Source: Candidatus Enterovibrio altilux
GTDB lineage: Bacteria; Pseudomonadota; Gammaproteobacteria; Enterobacterales; Vibrionaceae
Length of the DNA: 64,000 nucleotides
Assembly (NCBI RefSeq): GCF_002381345.1
Contig: NZ_CP020660.1
Location: 434,001 to 498,000, forward strand
Direction of reading: 5' to 3'
Shown: positions 53,614-64,000 of the stretch, piece after piece
Layout of the letters: each line of letters begins with the position of its first letter
Numbering within the stretch: the stretch's first letter is position 1
Notes under the pieces: generated by a model
What the model saw: only the letters and a program-made list of their open reading frames with translations
What the model was told of the DNA's origin: nothing
Database searches by the model: none
Position numbers and translations under genes: made by a program

Positions 53614-55047
53614 ATGAAACTTACTTTACCTGACTACCAGAAAGCCGATGTATTAGTCGTTGGTGATGTAATGCTTGATCGTTACTGGTACGGTCCAGCA
53701 GGACGTATTTCTCCAGAAGCTCCTGTGCTTGTGGTAAAAATCAACCAAATAGAAGAGCGTCCTGGTGGTGCAGCTAATGTGGCAATGAATATTGCTGCAT
53801 TAGGAGGTAAAGCAAGATTGATTGGTATAGTTGGTCAAGATGAGCAAGCCAATATACTGAATACAATCCTCACTTCACTGAACGTTGACTGTAACTTTAT
53901 TCGTTTAGCAGAACTTCCTACTATCACTAAATTACGCGTAATGAGCCAAAATCAACAACTAATTCGCCTAGATTTTGAAGAAGACTTTCACAGCGTTAAT
54001 TTTGCGCCAATCCTTGAGCAAATTGAAATGGCATTACTGCACACTAAAGTAATGATCTTATCTGATTATGCAAAAGGGACTTTGGCAAATGTTCAATCTA
54101 TGATCCAATTAGCACGTAGCGCAGGCATTCCTACTTTGGTGGATCCAAAAGGCGCAAATTTTGAGCATTATCGAGGTGCCACAATACTAACGCCAAACAT
54201 AAGTGAATTTGAAGCCGTTGTTGGTGCATGTTTGACTGTAGAGGACATCGTTACGAAAGGTTTAAAACTTATTCATCAGCTCGAATTTGATGCATTACTA
54301 GTAACACGTAGCGATCACGGTATGATGTTTCTACGTGCAAGTCATGAGCCACTAAGTCTGCCAACACTTGCAAAAGAAGTGTATGACGTGACGGGGGCTG
54401 GTGATACTGTGATTTCAGTGTTAGCATCTTCACTTGCAGCCGGAAAATCAATGTGTGAAGCTTGTGCGCTGGCAAATGCCGCTGCAGGTGTGGTTGTTGG
54501 CAAATTGGGTACATCAACCCTATCGACGATTGAACTAACTGAAGCAATTCATGGTAGTCATCAATCAGGTTTTGGTGTGGTGACGGAAGAACCATTGATC
54601 GCGGCTGTAAAAATAGCAAAGGCACGTGGTGAAGTTGTAGTTATGACCAATGGCTGCTTCGATATTCTGCATGCAGGTCATGTTGCTTACCTCAATAAAG
54701 CCGCTAGGTTGGGTGATCGTTTAATTGTTGCTGTGAATACTGATGAGTCTGTTCATGGCCTGAAAGGTGCAGGTCGCCCCGTGAACCCTGCTGACCGTCG
54801 GATGGCGGTATTGGCCGGGTTGAGTGCAGTTGATTGGGTTGTTTCGTTCAGTGAAAAGACACCACAACGTCTGATCAGCAAAATATTGCCTAATCTGTTA
54901 GTAAAAGGTGGTGACTATAAACCCGAAGATATTGCTGGTAGTAAAGAAGTGATTGCTGCGGGTGGTAATGTACTCGTGCTGAATTTTGAAGGTGGTTGTT
55001 CGACTACTGAAATTATCAATTCTATCTTAAGCGGGCATAATTCATAA
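53614..55047 (+). CDS. hldE: Bifunctional heptose-7-phosphate kinase / heptose-1-phosphate adenylyltransferase HldE
   Basis: Two steps of ADP-heptose synthesis for the LPS inner core. Start at 53614 ([18 protein letters not shown]), preceded by CTTGGAGATTACA; the open frame extends 31 codons upstream to a TTG but that part is not family-like. The PfkB-type kinase domain spans ~1-320 with [24 protein letters not shown] and [15 protein letters not shown]; the cytidylyltransferase-type domain follows with [16 protein letters not shown] and [10 protein letters not shown]. 477 residues, identical in length to E. coli. Confidence 0.97.
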   Translation: MKLTLPDYQKADVLVVGDVMLDRYWYGPAGRISPEAPVLVVKINQIEERPGGAANVAMNIAALGGKARLIGIVGQDEQANILNTILTSLNVDCNFIRLAELPTITKLRVMSQNQQLIRLDFEEDFHSVNFAPILEQIEMALLHTKVMILSDYAKGTLANVQSMIQLARSAGIPTLVDPKGANFEHYRGATILTPNISEFEAVVGACLTVEDIVTKGLKLIHQLEFDALLVTRSDHGMMFLRASHEPLSLPTLAKEVYDVTGAGDTVISVLASSLAAGKSMCEACALANAAAGVVVGKLGTSTLSTIELTEAIHGSHQSGFGVVTEEPLIAAVKIAKARGEVVVMTNGCFDILHAGHVAYLNKAARLGDRLIVAVNTDESVHGLKGAGRPVNPADRRMAVLAGLSAVDWVVSFSEKTPQRLISKILPNLLVKGGDYKPEDIAGSKEVIAAGGNVLVLNFEGGCSTTEIINSILSGHNS

Positions 55048-55254
55048 ACGAGACGTTTTCATCTCATAATTTTATTAACTCTACCTGACCATGGGTAAAA
55101 TAGAAGTAAATCAGAATCAAAACACTTTTCATGAGCTTGAATATGCTCGTGTGACTGACTAATGTAAGGAATGCATGTGTGAAGGAACGGTAGATAAAGT
55201 GGATGTTATAGGTTTTAAAGTTTCGATACCACGATTGATAGAAAGCCCTTCCGA
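55048..55254. other. Short unassigned region after hldE
   Basis: A + strand frame from the ATG at 55091 reads MGKIEVNQNQNTFHELEYAR, VTD, stop, then CKECMCEGTVDKVDVIGFKV. A minus-strand frame of 68 codons overlaps it. Neither is recognisable; possibly a pseudogene fragment cut off by the adjacent IS. Confidence 0.3.
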
Positions 55255-55604
55255 AGAATTTATAGCTCAAAACATTACCACCTCTGATAGGGAAGGCTTA
55301 TAGCAACCATACTTAGTTTTACAATGCTGATTTAAACTATATAATTTTTAATAGCTGACCTCTAAATGAGGAGGATACTCTTGTTCTTTAAAAGTTGCGT
55401 CTTTTTTGGTAAGATGAGTGGAAGCGCTCGTTTAATACAAACGGGTTCATAACATCGCCTTGTGCCGTAAGCACCATAGTTAGATATCTCATTTATTTTT
55501 CAACGAGTCTGTTTGAATAAATTAGGCAACACTTCGCTGTCAGTCACATTTGATAAACTTAACTCAGCAGAATGATTGCATATGTGTTTATATTTAATGT
55601 TAAA
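55255..55604 (-). mobile_element. IS903-group fragment (middle of transposase)
   Basis: Minus-strand central part of the IS (GGGAAGGCTTATAGCAACCA... to TCAGTCACATTTGATAAACT) without either end, cut on the right by the terminus of X3. An older copy invaded by X3. Confidence 0.75.
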
Positions 55605-56871
55605 GGCTTTATTTCTTAATTCGAGTTCAGATAGCCAATCCCAAGATAATTAACAATTAAACAAGCGCTTTTGTTTTAAGTATACCTAGCGCAGTCAGCT
55701 GATTTAACGCTTTTATTATGGCACAGGTTTCACTAATCTAAGTTACGTGATCCCTTAGGTTCAAAGTCCCTCCCAATAATTTTTTGGCTTGAGCCATTAC
55801 TGTTTTTGCTAGGAAACGTTTATGGTAACAGGCTTTATTTCCTAAATAAGGCAACTACACTTTCAACCAATACTCTAGGCAGTTAAGTTCACTTAAATAT
55901 TCAAGTCTATAAATAATCTTAGCTACAACACAACTCACTGGAAGCATTATAATCAAGCTTTAATCAATCGTGGCTCACTAACATTCTGGATTGATGAAGA
56001 AGCCATTCAACTATGGAATTAAACTAAGCTGGGTAATCATAGGAGACCTCGTTTAATTAGCTACTTAACCATTAATAACGGCCTTCATGGTTAAACGCAT
56101 ATTTTCAATACAATGGAAAGTCCTAAAAAAATTCATTAATTTTATTTTAAACTTACTCAACTGCAGTTATCATAGCCTCACTATTCATGCATGAGCAAAC
56201 GAGCCAAAGCAGTTAACGCCACGTTCAAGACACAGACAAAAGGAACCATCCAGCATTTAGCCGTTGATTCTACGGTGCTAAAAATCTATGGTGAAGGCGA
56301 ATGGAAAGTAAAAGAGCATGGCACTGATAAACAACGGTAAGTCTGGCACAAGTTACATTTAGAGAAGATCTAAATACGCATGCAATCATTGCTTATGAGT
56401 TAAGTATACTAAATGTAATTGACGGTGAAGTGCGACCTAACTTGCTCAAACAGATCCGCCGAAAAATCAATAAAATATCCGGCAATGATATTTATGACAC
56501 TAGACAATATTACGCAACCATTCGTATTCAATGAGTGGTTCCACTCATCCCACCAAGGAAAAAAGCAGCTTTTAGGGAAAACAGTCATTCCCATAATGTA
56601 GCAGTAAGTTACCAGGAGCTATACGTTTCAAATCAGCATTAAAAAATAAAGTATGGTTACCATAAACATGCCTTATTAGAAAAGGCAATCTTTCGAGTCA
56701 TAAAATGATTTGGAGGGATATTTAACCTAAGGAATTACGATTCTATAATTTATATAATAATTAAAGCACCAAATAAATTAATAGAGTCAGGTATACTTAA
56801 AATTAAAGTTTTTATCTAACAACTAACTATCTTGGAACTGCCTACTCGAACTAACGTTAGGAAACGAAGCC
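55605..56871 (+). mobile_element. Composite IS903-group element X, copy X3 (best preserved)
   Basis: Inverted 3' fragment 55605-55830 (GGCTTTATTTCTTAATTCGA to CGTTTATGGTAACA), then a full + strand IS 55831-56871 (GGCTTTATTTCCTAAATAAG to GGAAACGAAGCC). The transposase is broken (e.g. ISLNNEELFN-type stops), but IQLWN, VDSTVLKIYGEGEWKVKE and IPPRKKAAF are readable. Inserted in an older minus-strand fragment. Confidence 0.82.
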
Positions 56872-56913
56872 CTTTTGAAACATAGCTACATTAATCCTCT
56901 TCAATATAGAAAA

Positions 56914-57846
56914 TCAGTGCTTATAAATTGAGAACTGATTCGCAATACTCACCAAATCTTGGTAAGTCATCATGAAAACACCATAACCACCATTCTCAAA
57001 CTCTAACCAAATCAGGGGTAATTCTGGATACTGCTCATTAACGTGCACCATAGAATTTCCCACTTCACAAATCAATATACCCTGTTCCGTCAGGTAATCA
57101 GGGGCATTCGCGATAATACGACGCATAAGTTTCAAACCGTCAGAACCTGCAGCCAATCCAAGTTCAGGTTCATGGCGGAATTCGTCTGGTAATGCGCTCA
57201 TGTCTTCTTCATCCACGTATGGTGGATTAGAGACAATCAAATCATATTTATATTGCGGTAAATCACGGAATAGATCAGAATGTAATGGGAATATTTTTTG
57301 CTTGAGAATATGATTTTGAATATTTATTTCCGCAACCGCTAGAGCATCTATAGAAATATCCACCAAATCCACTTCTGCCTTCGGAAATACGTAAGCACAC
57401 GCAATACCAATACAACCACTTCCAGTGCACAAATCCAGGATACGTATTGGTTCAACAGGTAGCATTGGTTCGAAACGGTTTGCAATCAACTCACGAATAG
57501 GTGATCGTGGTACTAATACACGTTCATCTACAAAGAACTCAAGGCCTAAGAAGAACGCTTTATTTGTTAAATAAGCCACTGGTATGCGTTCATTAATACG
57601 ACGAACTACTAGTCTACAAATACGATGACGTTCGCTAACAGTTAGACGAGAAAAACGCATTTCAGCAGGCAGATCAATAGGAAGATAGAGGGTGGGTAAC
57701 ACCAATTGTACCGCTTCATCCCATGAATTGTCCGTTCCATGGCCATAAAATAATCCTGCCGCATTAAAACGGCTTACCGTCCAACGCAGCATGTCTTGTA
57801 ACGTACTCATTTCATTGACAACTTCATCAATGATAATATTATCCAC
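56914..57846 (-). CDS. prmB: Ribosomal protein uL3 N5-glutamine methyltransferase PrmB
   Basis: Methylates a glutamine of ribosomal protein uL3. The start is the GTG at 57846 ([20 protein letters not shown]), with AGTGGAGG five bases upstream, giving exactly the 310 residues of E. coli PrmB; the open frame runs 83 codons further upstream into the smrB promoter region and is not coding. SAM motif [20 protein letters not shown] and the glutamine-methyltransferase hallmark [12 protein letters not shown] are present, and [20 protein letters not shown] marks PrmB rather than PrmC. Confidence 0.95.
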   Translation of the reverse strand: MDNIIIDEVVNEMSTLQDMLRWTVSRFNAAGLFYGHGTDNSWDEAVQLVLPTLYLPIDLPAEMRFSRLTVSERHRICRLVVRRINERIPVAYLTNKAFFLGLEFFVDERVLVPRSPIRELIANRFEPMLPVEPIRILDLCTGSGCIGIACAYVFPKAEVDLVDISIDALAVAEINIQNHILKQKIFPLHSDLFRDLPQYKYDLIVSNPPYVDEEDMSALPDEFRHEPELGLAAGSDGLKLMRRIIANAPDYLTEQGILICEVGNSMVHVNEQYPELPLIWLEFENGGYGVFMMTYQDLVSIANQFSIYKH

Positions 57847-57979
57847 AATAACCTCCACTAGCCTATGTTGCCTACTGCAATCATCAACTCCTACTCTGCA
57901 AAAAGGTGATGCTAAGTTCAACAAAAAGTATCTACCACTTTTCTGGTATAATGCGTTGAACAACATTTGGACTTGATTT

Positions 57980-58510
57980 ATGAGTAAACATACTCCGATC
58001 TCTAACGATGATTTATTGGCGTTCCGTAATGCGGTAAAAGGCACTAAAAAATTGCAGCAGGATACCATAAACCTTCTTAGATACCAGAAAGCCACACAAT
58101 TTAAAGCAAAAATATCTAAGTCTTCAACGCGCGACTATTCGTATTATTTCTCTGACGAATTCGAGCCAATGCTCAAAAAGGATGAACCAACACAATATGC
58201 GCGAACGGGGGTACCCAAATACGAAGTGAACCGCTTAAAAAATGGTGTTTATGTACCTGATATATTTCTCGATCTACATGGCATGACGCAAGTAGAAGCA
58301 AAGCGAGAACTTAGTGCATTCATCGCAGAATGCATCAAAGAAAACATACACTGTGCTTGCATAATGCACGGTATTGGCAAGCACATATTGAAACATAAAA
58401 CACCTCTTTGGCTTGCTCAACATCCTGATGTACTGGCATTTTACCAAGCAGCATTACAATTTGGTGGTCATGGCGCACTGCTAGTTTTAATTGAAACACC
58501 AGAAATATAA
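57980..58510 (+). CDS. smrB: Ribosome-rescue endonuclease SmrB
   Basis: Smr-domain nuclease that cleaves mRNA between collided ribosomes. The 176 residues have an N-terminal basic extension and HYFSDEF-like [16 protein letters not shown] near 52, then the Smr domain with [19 protein letters not shown] near 95 and the [19 protein letters not shown] motif near 125. Divergent from prmB with 133 bases between starts. The expected partner sixA downstream on the other strand is a pseudogene. Confidence 0.94.
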   Translation: MSKHTPISNDDLLAFRNAVKGTKKLQQDTINLLRYQKATQFKAKISKSSTRDYSYYFSDEFEPMLKKDEPTQYARTGVPKYEVNRLKNGVYVPDIFLDLHGMTQVEAKRELSAFIAECIKENIHCACIMHGIGKHILKHKTPLWLAQHPDVLAFYQAALQFGGHGALLVLIETPEI

Positions 58511-58578
58511 TACAAAACTACTGTAGTAAAAACCTTTTAAAATGTCCAACTAATATTTTTATATGGTTCTTACCTAGG

Positions 58579-59062
58579 CTACACTTCAGAAGTTTTTTCC
58601 AGCCAAAGTCAATCACTGGCTTCAAACTCTGGATTGTAGCCAATACATGTCAACGATGAGGTTGAGAACATAGGAGGTTGCAAACCTAGGATCCATTCGG
58701 CCATTAAATGTCCTATCCACGACAAATGTGAGATCACTAAAATGGACATTCGATTATCTACAGATGCCAAAGCGCTCGAATAAGAAGCAATGAGCTCACT
58801 ATCACCATAAGGTGTAATGTCATCATTTATAAGTACACGGATAGTTTTAGGGAACTTCTTTTCACACGCTAACCAAGTTTGTTGTGCACGAAGGAAGGTA
58901 TAGGCTAATTAATACTAATTCTAATTTTCCATTTGGTAGTTGTTCAGAAAGCTACTGAGCCAGTGCAGCAGATTGTTGCTTACCACGCATTGTCAGAATC
59001 CTTTATTCGTTATTGGCAGTAAAGGGCTAAGCTTCGCCATGGCGTATAATGTAAATGTGCAT
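58579..59062 (-). pseudogene. sixA: sixA pseudogene (phosphohistidine phosphatase)
   Basis: Minus-strand ATG at 59062 gives MHIYIIRHGEA, the phosphohistidine RHG active site of SixA, then a stop. Family-like segments follow in changing frames: LTMRGKQQSAALA, LELVLIS, AQQTWLACEKKFPKTIRVLI, DDITPYGDSELIASY, SILVISHLSWIGHLMAEWIL, GLQPPMFSTSSLTCIGYNPE, ending near SEV and TAG. The 484 nt match the ~155-codon family size. At least four stops/frameshifts. Its loss would remove a phosphatase acting on the ArcB/NPr phosphorelay. Confidence 0.85.
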
Positions 59063-59139
59063 ACTAGGACTACTTTTGTCTATCATTCAGACTAATACTA
59101 CCAGTCTAAAGCATCTTCGAAAATGATAAAACGCTCAGA

Positions 59140-59199
59140 GATTTGCCCCCAGTGTTCCTCCAGAGAGTTTGTTTACGCAGAATATTCCCGTCTTTAATA
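59140..59199 (-). mobile_element. Short IS903-group fragment
   Basis: GTTCCTCCAGAGAGTTTGTT and TTCCCGTCTTTAAT correspond to the IS stretch preceding the transposase end on the minus strand. About 60 bp, cut by the start of copy 12. Confidence 0.5.
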
Positions 59200-60235
59200 A
59201 GCTTTATTTCCTAATTCGCGTGTAGACAGCCAATCCCAACATGATTAACTATAAAACAATTACTTTTGTTTTAAACATAGCTAGCTCTGTCAACTTATTA
59301 AACACTTTTATCATCCTGTAGATTCCTTTAATCTGCACATTGTTCTCTCTTCGATTCAATGTCCCTCCCCGTAGCTTTTTAACTAAAAACGTTGCCGCTC
59401 ATTTATGTAACCATACCTCGCTTTTCAATACTGATTTGAACCACATAGCTGCTGACAACTTACCACTAAATTACGTGGATTATTTCTTTCGCCAAAAATT
59501 GCTTCTTTTCCTGGTGGGATGAGTGTAATCATTCGCTTAATACGAACGATTTCGTAATATTGTCTAGTGTCATAAGCACTGTTTCTAGATATTTCATTAA
59601 TTCTTCGATGGATCTATTCAAGCAAATTAAGTAGCACTTAACCTTCAATTGCATTTGATACGCTTAATTGAGATAATAATTGCATAGGAATTTATATCTA
59701 CCTCTAAATGTAACATGTGCGAGACTCACTGTTTCCCATCAGTACCATATTCTTTTGCTTTTCATTCGCCTTCACCGTAGACTTTTAGTCCCGTAGAATC
59801 CATGACTAAGTGCTGAATAGTTCCTTTTTTCTGCCTCTTGAACACGACGTTAACCATTTTGGCTCACTTGCTCATGCATGAATAGTAAGAGCATAATAAT
59901 GGCAGATGAGTAAGTTTGAAAACAGAATTAATGAATCCTTTCAGGCCTCTCAATGGTATTGAAAATACGCGTTTAACCATGAAAACCGTCGTAATGGCTA
60001 AATTGCTAAATAAATGCAGTCTTCCATAATTATCCAGTTTAACTTGGTGCCATAATTAAATAGCTTCTGCATCAATCCAGCGTGCCAGTGAACCATGATT
60101 GATGAAAGCGTGGTTATACTACTTCCAGTTGGTTATTCTGTAGCGGAGTTTATTCATAGACCTGAATACTTAAGTGACTCTAGCTGTTTAGAACGTAAAT
60201 TGATAATTTCGTTCTATTATTGAGGAAACTAAGCC
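59200..60235 (-). mobile_element. IS903-group element, degenerate copy 12
   Basis: 1.04 kb from AGCTTTATTTCCTAATTCGC to TTGAGGAAACTAAGCC. Transposase interrupted by stops in every landmark segment; no frame over ~60 codons. Confidence 0.87.
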
Positions 60236-60872
60236 CATTCAAGACGAAGACTAAAGGAACAATCTAATACTTAGCCGTTGATTTTACGGGGCTCCAAGTC
60301 TACGGTGAAGACGAATAACAAATAAAAAAGCATGGTACTGATGAGAACGTAGAGTCTAGTGCCAGTGACATGTAGTAATAGATATAAATCCGTGAACAAT
60401 CATTACCTGAATTAAGTGCATCAAATATGACTAACGATGAAGTCTTACCTGACTTACCTAAATAAACCCGCCGAAGAATCAATGAAACATAAGGTAATGG
60501 TGCGTACGGCACAATTCGTATTGAGCGAACAGCTACACTCATTCCACCAAGAACAGGAGCAACTTATAACGAAGGAAGTCATCCGCGTAATTTAACAGTC
60601 AATTACTCATAGTTATACGGTCAAATCAACATTATCAAACAGAATATACTCACCATAAACGTATCCAGCCAGAAACACCAATGGTTCAAGTCAAAAAATC
60701 ACTCACAAGTACATTGAGCCTAAGAAGGTATAATTTTATTGTTGGCATAACCTACACCATGATACAAGCATCACATAAACTCACAAGTTAAGTATACCTC
60801 AAACGAAAGCGATTGTCTAATCGTTAATAATACTAGAATTTACCATCTGAACTCAGATTAGGAAACAGAGCC
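60236..60872 (+). mobile_element. IS903-group inverted 3' fragment abutting copy 12
   Basis: Starts mid-transposase (TTCAAGACGAAGACTAAAGG, the FKTKTKG codons) and runs to the 3' end ATTAGGAAACAGAGCC. Together with copy 12 this again gives a complete element whose 5' end is joined to an inverted 3' fragment, here ~640 bp long. Confidence 0.78.
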
Positions 60873-61206
60873 TCTGATAGATGATAAAGAAATGTGTTTT
60901 CAAGCCTATATTAGTGTGATCTAAGCCAAAAAAATTTATTGCGGAATGGTAAAGCAACATGTGTCAATGGTAATAATCAGTATGCTTTTAGTTGTGAGAC
61001 TACGCTAATCTTCCGATAAGTAGGATTGATTGTTTACACAAAGGCAATAACTGCGTAAATCGCACCAATCTAAGAGCACTTAAAAAAAACAAGTTGATAT
61101 TCAGCTCTAGTCGCTCAATATTATAGATAGTGGCAGCTAGCCACCATAAATGCATATGATTTAAATTAATAAATTGAATTTTAAACGCGAAGGCGTATTG
61201 GTCACT
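60873..61206. other. topA upstream region; no gene
   Basis: Between IS debris and topA. Contains a GTGGC/GCCAC hairpin (61130-61144) in the presumed leader and AT-rich promoter-like sequence. No coding sequence recognised; upstream neighbours of topA in relatives are absent. Confidence 0.35.
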
Positions 61207-63828
61207 ATGGGTAAATCTCTTGTTATAGTAGAGTCCCCGGCAAAGGCAAAAACAATTAATAAGTATCTGGGCAAGAACTTCATCGTTAAATCAAGCGTGG
61301 GTCATGTTCGCGATTTGCCTACCGGAGCCTCTCAAGGCGGTAAAAAAGCCACTTCTATGTCAACCAAGGGGTTGAGTATGGAAGAAAAAGAACGCGTTAA
61401 AAAAGAAAAAAATAAAAAGTCATTAATTAACAAAATGGGTGTTGACCCCTTTCGTGGTTGGACAGCTAATTATCAAATACTACTAGGAAAAGAAAAGGTG
61501 GTATCTGAGTTGCAAACGTTAGCTGGGAAGGCTGAAATTATCTATCTCGCAACGGATTTAGACCGCGAGGGTGAAGCAATAGCTTGGCACTTACGAGAGG
61601 TCATTGGTGGCGATGAAAATCGCTTCAAGCGCGTTGTATTTAATGAAATTACCAAAAATGCTATTCAGCAAGCTTTCCAAACTCCTGGTGAATTAAACAT
61701 GGATGGCGTGAACGCTCAACAAGCACGCCGCTTTCTCGATCGCGTGGTGGGCTTCATGGTATCGCCATTACTTTGGAAAAAAGTAGCTCGTGGTCTGTCG
61801 GCAGGTCGTGTTCAGTCGGTCGCTGTTAAGCTACTGGTTGAGCGTGAGCATAAAATCAAAGCGTTTATTCCGCAAGAGTATTGGAATATTCATGCTGATA
61901 CGACAGTTCCTAGCCAAAGTACACTTCGTCTAGTAGTTGCGCAGCAAAATGATAAGGCATTTAAACCGTTAAACCAAACCCAAGCAATGGCAGCAACGGA
62001 TGAGTTGCAGAAAGCCAGTTATAAAGTATCTGATCGAGAAGATCGCCCAACGTCTAGCAAGCCACCAGCACCTTTTATTACGTCAACGCTGCAACAAGCC
62101 GCAAGTACTTATATAGGTTTTGGTGTAAAGAAAACCATGATGCTGGCACAACGTTTATATGAAGGTGGTTACATCACTTACATGCGCACTGACGCGACCA
62201 ACTTGAGCCTAGAAGCGGTTGAAACAGCACGTCAGTTTATTAGCAATGAGTATGGCGATAAATATTTACCGTCAGCATCGATCAAATATAGTTCAAAAGG
62301 CAATGCGCAAGAAGCGCACGAAGCGATTCGTCCTTCAAGCATTGATGTGAAAGCTGATGATCTGCAAGGTATGGATTCTAACGCACAACGTTTATATGAT
62401 CTAATTTGGCGCCAGTTCATTGCGTGCCAAATGAAACCAGCTAAATATGATACTGGCACCATTACAGTGAAAGCAGGAAACTTTACGTTGAAAGCGAAGG
62501 GTCGTACACTGCGCTTTGACGGTTGGAAGCGCATTCATCGCCCTATGGATAAGAATGAAGATACAACGTTACCGCACGTTGATATTGGTGCGTGGTTATC
62601 GCTTGATAAGGTTGAACCTAAGCAACACTTTACTAAGCCACCTGCACGCTTTACTGAAGCTGCATTGGTTAAAGAACTTGAAAAACGCGGTATCGGTCGT
62701 CCTTCCACGTATGCGTCTATCATTTCAACGATTCAAGAGCGTGGTTATGTGCGTATCCAACAGCGCCATTTTTATGCCGAGAAGATGGGCGAAATTGTAA
62801 CTAGTTGTCTCAACCGTAGTTTTGCTGACTTAATGGACTATGACTTTACTGCACGCATGGAAGAGAATCTTGATCAAATTGCAATGGGTAGTAAAAATTG
62901 GAAAATCGTACTGGATAATTTTTTCAAAGCCTTTAGTAATGACCTTACCAAGGCTGAATTAGATGAACTTGAAGGCGGCATGAAACCTAACAACATCGTA
63001 CTGACTGATATAGATTGTCCAACTTGTACTCGTAAAATGGGCATCCGTACCGCATCTACTGGCGTATTTTTAGGTTGCGCTGGTTATGTGTTGCCGCCTA
63101 ACAAGCGTTGCAAAACCACCATTAATCTAATGGATGAAGAAGGCATAGTACATGTATTAGCAGAAGACATTGAAACCGTCGCGTTACGAGCGAAGAAACG
63201 TTGTCAAATATGCAAAACCGCTATGGATGCTTACCTCATTGACAAAAATTGCAAATTGCATGTTTGTGGTAACAATCCAAGCTGTGATGGTTATATGGTT
63301 GAGAAGGGTGAATTCAATCTAAAAGGCCATGAGGGCCCTCTAGTTGAGTGTGACAAGTGTAGTTCTAATATGATCTTAAAAAGTGGACGTTTTGGTAAAT
63401 ATATGGATTGTATCGCTAAAACCTGTAAGAATACACGTAAAATTTTGAAAAACGGTGAGATTATGCCACCAAAAGAAGACCCTGTGCATTTTCCTGAGCT
63501 TCCTTGTGAAAACTCAGACTCATACTTCGTACTGCGTGATGGAGCATCTGGTTTGTTCTTAGCTGCAAGTAACTTCCCGAAGTCTAGAGAAACACGTGCA
63601 CCATTGGTTGAAGAATTAGCGTACTTTAAAGATCGCATACCAGGGAAGTATAAGTACCTCGCTGATGCACCTGCTCAAGACCCTGATGGTCGTAAAGCTG
63701 TGGTTCGCTTTAGCCGTAAAAGCAAAGAGAGTTATGTTCGTACCGAAGACGATGGTAAGCCATCAGGTTGGACTAGCTTATTGATTGATGGTCAATGGGA
63801 AGTCATAGACAAACGTAAAAAAAGATGA
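61207..63828 (+). CDS. topA: DNA topoisomerase I
   Basis: Type IA topoisomerase that relaxes negative supercoils. Start at 61207 ([20 protein letters not shown]), the conserved N-terminus; the frame extends 11 codons upstream to a TTG. 873 residues (E. coli 865). TOPRIM domain with the acidic [16 protein letters not shown] near 112; catalytic Tyr in [13 protein letters not shown] near 320; [14 protein letters not shown] near 500. The C-terminus has three zinc ribbons ([18 protein letters not shown].., CDKCSSNM..). Intact and alone in the region. Confidence 0.97.
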   Translation: MGKSLVIVESPAKAKTINKYLGKNFIVKSSVGHVRDLPTGASQGGKKATSMSTKGLSMEEKERVKKEKNKKSLINKMGVDPFRGWTANYQILLGKEKVVSELQTLAGKAEIIYLATDLDREGEAIAWHLREVIGGDENRFKRVVFNEITKNAIQQAFQTPGELNMDGVNAQQARRFLDRVVGFMVSPLLWKKVARGLSAGRVQSVAVKLLVEREHKIKAFIPQEYWNIHADTTVPSQSTLRLVVAQQNDKAFKPLNQTQAMAATDELQKASYKVSDREDRPTSSKPPAPFITSTLQQAASTYIGFGVKKTMMLAQRLYEGGYITYMRTDATNLSLEAVETARQFISNEYGDKYLPSASIKYSSKGNAQEAHEAIRPSSIDVKADDLQGMDSNAQRLYDLIWRQFIACQMKPAKYDTGTITVKAGNFTLKAKGRTLRFDGWKRIHRPMDKNEDTTLPHVDIGAWLSLDKVEPKQHFTKPPARFTEAALVKELEKRGIGRPSTYASIISTIQERGYVRIQQRHFYAEKMGEIVTSCLNRSFADLMDYDFTARMEENLDQIAMGSKNWKIVLDNFFKAFSNDLTKAELDELEGGMKPNNIVLTDIDCPTCTRKMGIRTASTGVFLGCAGYVLPPNKRCKTTINLMDEEGIVHVLAEDIETVALRAKKRCQICKTAMDAYLIDKNCKLHVCGNNPSCDGYMVEKGEFNLKGHEGPLVECDKCSSNMILKSGRFGKYMDCIAKTCKNTRKILKNGEIMPPKEDPVHFPELPCENSDSYFVLRDGASGLFLAASNFPKSRETRAPLVEELAYFKDRIPGKYKYLADAPAQDPDGRKAVVRFSRKSKESYVRTEDDGKPSGWTSLLIDGQWEVIDKRKKR

Positions 63829-63890
63829 ACTACATACCAAAATTAAAATTTGATTCTTTGTGAAAATTCTTGACTGCACAAAATTTTAAT

Positions 63891-64000
63891 GGTTTTGCTT
63901 TCTAATTTAAATTTAGATAATAAATCCTAACATGATGAGCTATTAAACGAACACTTTCGTTTTAGGTATGCTGAGCCATGTCAGTTTACTTAACGCTCTT
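63891..64000 (-). mobile_element. IS903-group element, copy 13 (cut by window edge)
   Basis: GGTTTTGCTTTCTAATTTAA and TAATAAATCCTAACATGATG match the minus-strand 3' end of the family; it continues past the window. Confidence 0.75.

Noticed and set aside
55064-55270. 68-codon minus-strand ORF downstream of hldE
   Set aside because: Aromatic-rich, no recognisable motif, no ribosome-binding site, and it overlaps an equally unsupported + strand frame.
57847-58095. 83-codon N-terminal extension of prmB
   Set aside because: A GTG with a strong GGAGG site gives exactly the family length; the extension overlaps the smrB promoter and has no similarity.

Overview
The window looks like a chromosome segment of a Vibrionaceae gammaproteobacterium in advanced genome decay. 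The housekeeping genes are Vibrio/Enterobacteria-like in sequence and local order (murE-ftsI-ftsL-rsmH-mraZ / rnpB / rsmI / lpoA; seqA near pgm; fadI-fadJ; glnE near lpxL/hldE; prmB opposite smrB-sixA). They are well conserved at catalytic motifs, yet they sit in unusually long, AT-rich, non-coding gaps. Those gaps are filled with broken copies of one IS5-family (IS903-group) insertion sequence, over remnants of an older IS1-family element. My best guess, by inference from recollection only, is a luminous deep-sea fish (anglerfish) symbiont of the 'Candidatus Enterovibrio' type, whose genomes are described as transposon-laden and shrinking. No lux genes or 16S rRNA are present to prove it.

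Layout. 1-5.1 kb: leftward division and cell-wall (dcw) cluster murE (cut by the window edge), ftsI, ftsL, rsmH and a dead mraZ, then RNase P RNA. 5.5-8.3 kb: rsmI diverging from lpoA. 8.3-9.4 kb: dead IS. 9.7-11.3 kb: pgm. 11.4-13.7 kb: two dead IS copies splitting an IS1 remnant. 13.9-15.3 kb: seqA diverging from ybfF. 15.7-19.1 kb: fadI-fadJ, with fadJ frameshifted at a run of ten A. 19.4-21.3 kb: IS ruins. 21.8-24.8 kb: a YjiH-type transporter and metK with a Met box. 24.9-25.4 kb: dead sprT. 25.5-27.1 kb: trhP(yegQ)-yfhL. 27.2-28.3 kb: dead IS. 28.6-34.1 kb: complete six-gene pseudaminic acid operon pseBCFGHI, each gene overlapping the next by 4 nt. 34.3-36.6 kb: IS ruins. 36.7-39.3 kb: znuA diverging from znuCB over a Zur box. 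39.3-46.8 kb: IS copies around greA, a small membrane ORF and hemH. 46.9-51.5 kb: folD and glnE with IS between. 51.7-56.9 kb: lpxL diverging from hldE, flanked by IS. 56.9-59.1 kb: prmB diverging from smrB, then dead sixA. 59.2-60.9 kb: IS ruins. 61.2-63.8 kb: topA, then the start of another IS at the window edge.

Functionally the retained genes cover peptidoglycan synthesis and division (murE, ftsI, ftsL, lpoA), lipid A and LPS heptose (lpxL, hldE), glycan decoration (pse), rRNA/tRNA/protein modification (rsmH, rsmI, trhP, prmB), replication and supercoiling control (seqA, topA), ribosome rescue (smrB), zinc import, heme, folate, SAM, fatty-acid oxidation and nitrogen control (glnE). Clear pseudogenes are mraZ, sprT and sixA, with fadJ as a candidate.

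Most notable structures: (a) four copies of a derived composite IS that carries an inverted ~225-bp duplicate of its own 3' end fused exactly to its 5' end, with the same junction and shared diagnostic bases in all four; (b) the layering of IS903-like copies on top of IS1 relics; (c) a 78-bp MITE-like remnant; (d) two unassigned dispersed repeat families. I found no CRISPR array, prophage, tRNA or defence island.
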